DNA of 14,141 nt from contig DBWT01000027.1 of assembly GCA_002309035.1 (NCBI GenBank), positions 2,512 to 16,652 on the forward strand. The letters run 5' to 3'. Each line of letters opens with the position of its first letter. Position 1 is the stretch's first letter. This document shows, one piece after another, positions 1 to 9,500 of this stretch. The position numbers were made by a program, and so were the translations under genes. The stretch is from Caryophanales bacterium UBA1231 (GTDB taxonomy: Bacteria > Bacillota_I > Bacilli_A > ML615J-28 > CAG-313). The notes under the pieces are model-generated. The model ran no database searches. It worked only from the letters and a program-made list of their open reading frames with translations, and had not been told where the DNA came from.

Positions 1-591
1 ACTTCATTTATGGAAAATTCTCCTGCAGAAAATCTTACTGAACCAGTAAGAGAAGGTTATGCATTTGAAGGTTTCTATCTAAATGAAGATTTCAGTGGTG
101 AAAAAGTTACTGAAGTTTATGGTCCTGAAGGATTTGACATGACTCTTTATGCTAAATGGAGTCCTGTTCAATATCATTTAAATGCTGAATTAAATGGCGG
201 TCAATTAGTTGAAGAACTACCTGCTACATTCACTGTAGAAGACGTTATTGATCTTCCAGAAGCAACAAAAGAACATTATAATTTCTTAGGTTGGTTCATG
301 GGTGATGTAGAAGTAGAACAATTAGTTGGTGCTGATTTATTAGCTAATGTTGAAATCGAAGCTGTATTCGAAGCAATTGCTTACCCAATTGAATTCGAAT
401 TAGATGGTGGTGCTTTAGAAAATCTACCAACTTCACGTACAGTTGAAGATTCAATCGTTCTTGGCGAACCAGAAAAAGCTAATCATGCATTCTTAGGTTG
501 GTATGATAATGCTAACTTTGAAGGTGATGCAATTACTACATTAGATGCTTCTAATTTAGCAATTACTAAATTATTTGCTAAATATGAGTAT
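1..591 (+). repeat. Three InlB/Flg_new-type B-repeats, first one truncated
   Basis: Three consecutive beta-grasp-like repeats of roughly 70 residues. The first is cut by the window edge and ends in LYAKW near base 159. The second (about 166-372) and third (about 373-591) carry LNGG or LDGG near the start, FLGW in the middle and a degenerate VFEA or LFAKY end. In Listeria internalins and many Bacilli and Bacteroides surface proteins these repeats act as stalks or weak-binding spacers. That role is taken from the family and is not shown here. Confidence 0.85.
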
Positions 592-3500
592 AATGCATGT
601 GTATTTATTGGTGAACAAGGTTATTCTTCAATCGCTGCTGCACTAGCTGCTGCACAAGATGGTGACACTATTACTTTACTTGCTATGACATTTGACGAAG
701 AAGTTGTAATTACAAAAGCTATTACTCTTAAAGGTCCAAATGCTGGTGTTAAAGGTTATGAAGAAAGAGCTGCTGAAGCTATTCTTAAAGGTACTGTTAA
801 GATTCAAGCTGCTGGTGTTACTCTTGATGGTTTACGTTTTGAAGAAAATGGTTTCATTTTAGTAAGTGCTAGTGATGCTACAATTCAAAATATTTATTCT
901 ATTTCAAAGACTACTAAAGCTGGTGGTTCAAATAGATATGCCCAAATCGTTGCAGATGCTGACATTTCTGGTTTAACTGTATTAGATTCATATCTAAATA
1001 GTGGTACTAATGGTAACCAAAAAGGTAATATTGCTTCTGAATCTATAGTTAAGAATATCTTAATTAAAGGCAATCATTTATTTAACGATGTTACTTCAAC
1101 TGGTGCAATCTGTGAAGCAATTGAATTCTATAACTTAGGTGCTGGTACTGTTGAAATCATCGAAAATGAAATTAGATTTAATACTGATAACTTTATCATT
1201 TTCATGGGTAATTACAGTAACAATGCTACTAGTGTTGTAATTAAAGACAATATTTTAGCTGGTTCTAATGCTGCTGAAACTAAACATACAGCTGGTGTAT
1301 CAGTTAGATATTTAGGTGCTACTGCTGAATACACATTTGAACATAACTATGTTTACAATATGTATGGTAATACTCTTGATGTTAGATATGGTAAACCTGG
1401 CGCTAAGATGGCTGATTTATATAACTACTATGAATTAGCATTCAAGTTTACTAACAAAGCTGACGTTGAAATTAGCTATGAAGGTAATGCTTATGAAGCT
1501 GCTCAAACAACTGAAACTCCTGATCATAAAGAATTTAGTGTTTACGGTATTGCTGAATTAGAAGCTGCTTACAACGTATATAAGAACGCTGTTGCATTAT
1601 TAAATGGTCAAAGATTCTTAACTCTTGCTGAAGCTTTAGAAGCTGCTCAAGATGGCGATACTATTCAATTATTTGCAAAACTAATTGAAGAAGAATTAGA
1701 CATCAATAAGAGTGTTACAATTCTTGGTCCTAATGATAAAGTTCTAGGTTTCGAAGAAAGAGCTGATGAAGCTGAATTTACTAAACCATTATCTATTAGT
1801 GCTGCAAATGTAACATTAAAAGGTGTTAAATTAACTGGTGATGCTCATATCCATGTTAAAGCAGACAATTTCACATTAGAAAACTGCTGGATGAAAGCTA
1901 GCGTTATCAAAGCTGGTGGCAATAATAGAAAAGGTATGATCATTAATGATTCTGAAATCGATGGTCTAAAAGTTATTGGTAACTATCTATATGCTGGTGG
2001 TTATTTAGCAAGCCAAATTGATTTAAGTGGTGTTGCAAAGAATGTTTTAATTCACAACAACTATTTCACAAATGGTATTACTGTTAACAATAATGTAAAC
2101 GAAGGTATCATTATTTATCTTGCTAAAGAAGAATTAACAATCACTAATAACCAATTTATCTTCCCTACAGATAACTGGTCAGTATTAATTTATGGTGCTG
2201 CTCTATCTCACTTATTACTTCAAGATAACGTTGTTAATACAGCTAATGGTGTAGATCACACTTCTGGTTGGGGTATTTATAATATTCCTGCTACTTGTAC
2301 TGTTGATGTTATCCATAATAAGTACTATTCTACTATTGGTACAACATTTAGAATGACTGGTGGTTCTGATGCTGCTACATTCAATTTCTACTTTAACTAC
2401 TTTGATGAAAACTCTCCAATTAATCTAAATACTACTACAACTCCTAATTGGTTAGGTAACTCTTATGGTGCAGAAATTAACCCTAAGACAAAAGTTAATC
2501 CTACTGATTATAGACCATATGCTGAATATGATTTAGAAGCATTAGAAGTTGCATATCAAGCATGGTTAAATGGTGTTGTAAATCATTCAATCACTTATGA
2601 ACTAAATGGTGGTGCGTTTAAAGTTGAAGCTCCTACAGAATACGCTGAAGGCGTAGGTGTTGGTCTAGTTGCTCCTGAAAGAGATGGATTCACATTCTTA
2701 GGTTGGTTTGATAATCCTGACTTTAATGGTGAAGCAATTACATCAATTTCAACAGAAGCTAATCAAGATGTAGTTCTTTATGCTAAATGGGAAGAAAATC
2801 TTGTTCCAGTTCAAAAAGACTTTACAATTGGCGAAACTGGTTATGATACATTAGAAGATGCTTTAGCTGCTGCTCAAGATGGTGACACTATCATGATTGC
2901 TGCAGGTGAATTTGAATTATCAAAAGAAATCGCAGTTTCTAAGAATGTTACTATCAAGGGTGCTGGTATGGATCAAACTGTCTTCAGCGGTAACGCTAGT
3001 GGTAAATTAACTCTAGCTGCAAACGTTGTAATTAAAGACTTAACATTTGTTGGTCCTGGCGCTACTTCATCAGTTTCACTAGTTTATTCTGGTGCTGGTA
3101 TGGGTGATGTTGTATTTGAAAATGTTAAAGGTATGAAATACAATTCATTCTTCAGAGCAAGTACTGCAGATGGTGATTCAATCAAGTTTGTAAACTGTGA
3201 ATTCTCATCAATCGGTCAATTCTTCATTTGGGTTTATACTGCATCTACAGTTAAGACAGTTGAATTCGTTTCATCTAAGATGGATCTTTCAAACTGTGGT
3301 GGTGTAGAAAACACAGCTGCTTCAATGTTTAGAATGCGTGCTGGTTCATTATATGTTTACGATTCATACTTTGAAGGTAATCTTCCTTCAACAACTGGTG
3401 GATTATTCGAAAATGGTAACAGCGGTGCTGAAGCTGTTATTGAATTCAATACATTCAAGAACGTTAATAAGTTCGATCGTAACTACAATGATGAATTCAA

Positions 3501-6500
3501 AGTATTATTTAACAAGAACTTATACTTAGATGCTGCTGGTAACGTATTAGCAGGTATGGATGCTTCTGAAGTTAAAGGTAGTACAATTGTTGATGCTGTT
3601 GTTGCTGCATCAGAAGAAGAAAGAGCTGCTTTCTATCAAGCATTCTTAAATGGCGATGTTACAACACACACTATTACTTATGTATTAAATGGTGGTGAAT
3701 TTAAAGTAGATTCTCCTGATAACTTTATTGAAGGTCAAGGTGTTGCTTTAGTAAATCCTGCAAGAGAAGGATACGATTTCTTAGGTTGGTTCAGAGATCC
3801 TGAATTTAACGGCGAAGCTGTAACTGCAATCTCTTCTGATGAAACAGAAGATGTTACATTATATGCTAAATGGGAAGAAGTAATTGTTGATAATAAACCT
3901 ATTAGAATTGGTAATAAAGGATATGACCAAATTGGTGAAGCATTAGAAGCTGCACAAGATGGTGATACTATTACAATTGCTGAAGGTACATATGAACTTG
4001 CTTCAGTAATTAATAAGAGTGTTAAATTTGTTGGTGCTGGTAGAGATTTAACAATAGTTAATGTTACAAAAGATATCGCATCTAACATTAATGCTGCTAA
4101 TATTTCATTTGAAAAGATGTCTTTAGTTGGTCCATCTGCTGGTTATGCTTCTGGTAAATTATTCCAAACTGGTGCTAATGCTGGTAAACTTTCATTTGAT
4201 GACTGTATCTTAAAGAATGTTAATACATTTATTTATGTTAATGCTAGTAACCAATTAGAAATTAATGTTACAAATTCTCACATTGAAGGTATTTCACAAT
4301 TCTTCATTTGGACAACTGCAAGTGCATCTGTAGCTAAGATTCATTTCGCATCTAACATAGTTGATGGTGATTCTTGTGGTGCTACACCTAATGGTGCTGC
4401 TACATTTATCCGTGTAAGAAGTAATAATACTACAGTTGAAGTATATGATAACTATTTCAAGGGTACTCATCAAAATGAAAATGATGGTTACTTTGAAAAT
4501 GGTCAAGAGACAAATACATTCATCGTTAAATTTAATACTTTCGCATTCTGTGAAAAGATAGTTCATAATAATGGTGGTCATCCAATTGTATTTGATAAGA
4601 ACTTATATCTAAATCAAAGTGGTGCTCCATTAAGTGAAACTCCATCTGCAGCTGCAAAACCTGGTGTACAAGTTGATAATATTCTTGCTCAATCAGAAGA
4701 AGAAAGAGCTGCATTCTATCAAGCTTTCTTAGCTGGTGATAACTATACAATTTCTTATGACCTTAATGGTGGTGAATGGGACGGTGCTCCTGGTGTTGAA
4801 TCATTCCAAAAAGTAGAAGAAATTAATACTGGTACTCCTAAGATGGAAGGCTTTAGATTTGTTGGTTGGTTTGAAAATGATGTTCAAATTACAGAATTTG
4901 AAAAACGTAACTACGAATTAGTTGCTCATTGGGTAGAAGAAGGTATTTATGTTGGTGTTGGTGAATTAGCTGATTATGCAACACTTGCTGAAGCTCTAGC
5001 TGCTGCACAAGAAAATGATGTTATCATTATTCTTCCTGGTACTATTGCTGAAGACGTTACAATTAGCATTAATGGTTTAACTATTAAAGGTGCTCAACAT
5101 CAAGATGTTAAAGCAAATGATTCTATCATTGCTGGTGTATTAACAATTAAAGCTAATAATGTTACTCTAAAGAACTTACAATTTGTTCAAGGCTCTAGAG
5201 TATTAATGAAAAATAATAATGATGGTTTAACATTCGATCAAAACTATGTACATGGAATTGGTAATTTCAAATCTGCATGGGTTGAATCAACTAACTCTGA
5301 TTTTGGTTTCATTAACTGTGTTGGTACTAATGATGACCAAGTATGTGATTTAGTATTCACAAATAACGTATTTGAAAGTGTTGATGATACATGTATGGAA
5401 TTAGTTAGAACAGATAATGTTACTATCAAGAATAATGTATTTAAGAACTTCAGATATGAAGCATTGAGAATTGATGGTGGTTATAATGATGGTACAATGA
5501 TTATTGTTAATAACACTATTGAATGTGATGCTGAAGGTGCTTATGCTGGTATTTATTTCCGTACATATGGTGGTCACTCTGATAGAGAAATACCTACAAT
5601 TTATATTGCTGGTAATACATTCAAGAATTTAGGCTTCAATGCTACTGTTGCTGGTTATGCTGCTGCAATCGCTGCACGTAACTTCCAAGAATATGGTATT
5701 GAATGGATTATTTCTGAAAATGATTTTATTAATTGTAAGAATTATATTAAGTTCAGAAATAACTATGATTATCCTGAAAGATTTAAAACATATTCTTTTA
5801 CAACAATAATTGAACACAATAATTTCTATGGTTTACCTGTTTCATTTATTTATTCACAAAATACAACAAGTAGTGATACTGCAACTGCATGTCCTGCTGC
5901 TGGTAGATTCTTCTCTAACTTCTATGCTGATTTAGATGGCAATAAAGTAGAACCTGACTTTGGTATGTTTATTAGCACTGTATTAGTAGAAGAAGGTGCA
6001 GATCAACCATTCACACATGAAAATGTATCTGAAACTCCTGTTACTAAAGTAAGAGTAGTATTAGGTGAAAATTCTCATAAAGATTACGCAGTTGAAAAAG
6101 GTTCTAGTTTACAACTTGAAGCAGTTGCATTAGAAGATCATCTATTTAAAGGATTCTTCTTAAATGCTGATTTCTCAGGTGAAGCTATTACAGAACTTGA
6201 AAATGTTGAACATTTAACATTCGTTTATGCTAAATTTGAACAATATGTATATCAAGATATTGATTACAATCTAAATGGTGGTCAACTTCCTGAAGGTGCT
6301 CCAGAACAATTTGTAATTGGTATTGGCTGTGCTTTAGTTGATCCTTCTAAAGAAGGTAATGTATTCTTAGGTTGGTATGATAATGAAGACTGTCTAGGTA
6401 AACCTGTAACTTCAATTTCTGCTGATAAGACTGAAAAAGTTACACTATTCGCTTTATGGCAAGATTTATCTGCAACATATACTCTTGAATATCATCTAAA

Positions 6501-9500
6501 TGGTGGTACATTCGACTATAATAACTATACTGAACTTGCTGATGATTTCTTAAATGATATGAATGCTATCAATAATGCAAGTATCACAAGAGATAACTTT
6601 ACTTCTAAATGTCGTCAAGAACAATTTACTACATTCTTAGCTGATGATGCTATGTGGGCTAAATGGAGCTGGTTATTCGGATATATTCAATCAATAGAAG
6701 AAAATCCAAGTAGTGTTGAAATTTATAAAGAAGTAATGGAAAGTAGAACTTGTGAAAGTGCAAACTGGTGGTTCTTAACAAGAGACTTTGCTGGTTTCGT
6801 TAATCAAAGTAAGAATACATTCTATTACACAATGTATCCAATTGATTTCTCTTTATATGCTGTTGAAGAAGGTATTTGGGATGCTCTATCTCACACTGTA
6901 ACTCTATCTGATGTTCAAGCATTAGCTACACCAGTTAGACCATACTATACATTCTTAGGTTGGTATGAAGATGAACAATGTTTAGGTCAACCAGTTAAGG
7001 TTCTTTACAAAGATTCAACTTTATATGCTAAATGGGAAAAGACAAATGCTTTATTAACTTATGTTGTTAATAATGATAGTGCAATATTAGCTGAAACTGA
7101 AGTATTAGTTCATGCTGGTGATTCATTTGATTTAGCTATTCCTGAATATAATCCTAAGTTCTGGAATTTTGAAGGTTGGTATTTAGATCCAGAATTTACT
7201 CAAAAAGTTACAAAGATTAATGAATATACATTAGCCAATGTTACTGTTTATGGTAAATGGACTGAATTATCAGGTTATTCAATTGAATATCATCTAAATG
7301 GTGGTAACTGGAGTTATGATTCATTCCAAGAATTATCTCAAGCTGTATTAGATGATTATAATGCATGGCGTGGTTCAAGCTTTACTCAAGAAGAAATTCT
7401 TCAAGAAGGTGCATGGGCTGGTATTAACGTAGCTGATTTCTATTATTCTGAAGGCGTAGCTGATAAATGGGGTTGGGTATTTGACTATTTAGGTCAAGTA
7501 GGTGGCTCTGCTAATAAGAAAGCTTGTTCAGAATTAAAGAACTATGCTGATAAAGCTAAATTCAATGCTGCTAACTCTAACTGGATTTATGCTGTATCTT
7601 ATGAATTAAAAGGATTCATGGGTGCTGGTCAACATACTAAGAACTCTAACTATAAATCATCAGATTATTCTGATCCAGAATTACAAAATGGTGTATGGCC
7701 TCTACTTAGTGCTCATGAACAATCATTATTCTTAAATAATAAAGATACTGTTCAATTACTAATTGCACATTATCCTGGTATGGTTTTAGTTGGTTGGTAT
7801 GATAATGAACAATTTGCTGGTGATCCTATAACAGAAGTTGATGGTTCATTAGAATCTGGTTTATATGTTTTATATGCTAAGTATGAAGAAGCAGATCCAG
7901 TAACTGATATTAATATTGCTAATCAAATTAGTGAATTAGAAATCTTCAATACTCATCAATTATTAGCTAATGTTGTTCCTGAAAATGCTTCGATTACATC
8001 AATTAAGTATTCTTCAAGCAATCCTAATGTTGCAACTATATCTAATGCTGGTTTAATTACTGCATTACATCCTGGTACTACAGTAATTAGATTAACTTCT
8101 AATTCAACATCTGGATTCTATAAAGAATTTGAATTAACAGTATTTGAACCTGCACATTATGAAGCATCATATGAAACTGTTTCATACACAACTGTTGGTG
8201 AAAATATTCAATTAAATGCTGAATTCGTTAAGAAAGATGGTACAAGACTTCCTGTTACACTAACTTCATTAAATCCTGAAATTGCAACCGTTTCTGATAA
8301 TGTTGCTACTGGTGTTAATGCTGGTACTGCAACAATTAGAGCTAGTGTAGAAGGTGATGAATTAACATTTGATTTTAAAGTTAATGTAATTTCATCTTCA
8401 TTATCTGAAGTATTACAATTTGTTGTATCTCAACATAATAGTAATGCATTCATTAGAAATGATTTAGGTATTGGTGCTGGTACTCCAGCTTACTATCGCG
8501 ATATTGTTGGTAGCTTATCTAATATTATTTATAACCTTGAATATGTAATTAATAATAAATATTATTCTACACAACAAGGTGTAACAAACAACCATGGTGG
8601 TGAAAAGACTTCTACAGAATTTATCACTGTTCACTATACTGGTAATATGTCTCCTAAAGCTACAGCAGCTGCAAACGCTGAATACTTTGCAACTGGTGGT
8701 GGAGGAACATCTATTCACTATGTAACTGGTAATGATGGTATATTCTATGTTCTTGATGAATCATTAGTTGCTTTCCATGCTGGTGATGGTACTGGTGTTG
8801 AATTCCATTGGTTACCTACTGGTATTATGGTAGCTCCTGGTGATCCTGCACAACCTACTATTGGTATTGATAGTAATTCATATTATACTGTTAATGGTAT
8901 TTCAACTAGTATTCCTGTTCCAACTGGTACAACTACTGCAACAAAGAAGGTAACAGATACTAGATGGTTCAATGATATGGGTATTGGATGGACTATTATT
9001 AATGGTGAATATCATCTAGCTACTACTTGGTGGTGTTACACTCAAATTTCTGAAGGTAGAATCTGTAACAAAGGTGGTAACAATAATTCAATAGGTATTG
9101 AATCAGCTGTTAACCCTGAAGCTGATCTATGGTTAACTTGGGAAAAGACTGCACAATTAGTATCTGATCTAGTTACTAGATATAATCTAGATTTCACTAG
9201 AGTAGTTGGTCACCATTTCTATTCAGCAAAAGATTGTCCTCAACCATTACTAGAAAATGACCTTGAAATTTGGTGGATTTTCATGGATATGGTAAAAGCT
9301 GAATATGCTAAGAATAATACATTTGGTGATTACACATTCTTAATGGAACCAGTTGATGATGTTTCTGGTCAATACATTAATTTTGAAGGTGGTAGAATTA
9401 ATCAACCTGATCAAACTACTACTTTAACTTATAAAGTTACTGTTACTAATACTGTTACAGGTGCTCAAGAAGAAGTTGTTCTTTCTACAATTGTTAATGG

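Noticed and set aside
10..12. ATG as the start of the giant protein
   Set aside because: The frame is open from base 1, no ribosome binding site precedes it, and it lies inside a B-repeat. The gene continues upstream of the window.
592..6039. Active pectate lyase or other polysaccharide-degrading sites in the helices
   Set aside because: The fold is visible but no catalytic signature could be assigned from sequence alone.
3338..8718. Several 60-120 codon open frames inside the giant gene, mostly antisense
   Set aside because: They are out-of-frame shadows of a repetitive, codon-biased gene. They have no ribosome binding sites and low-complexity products.
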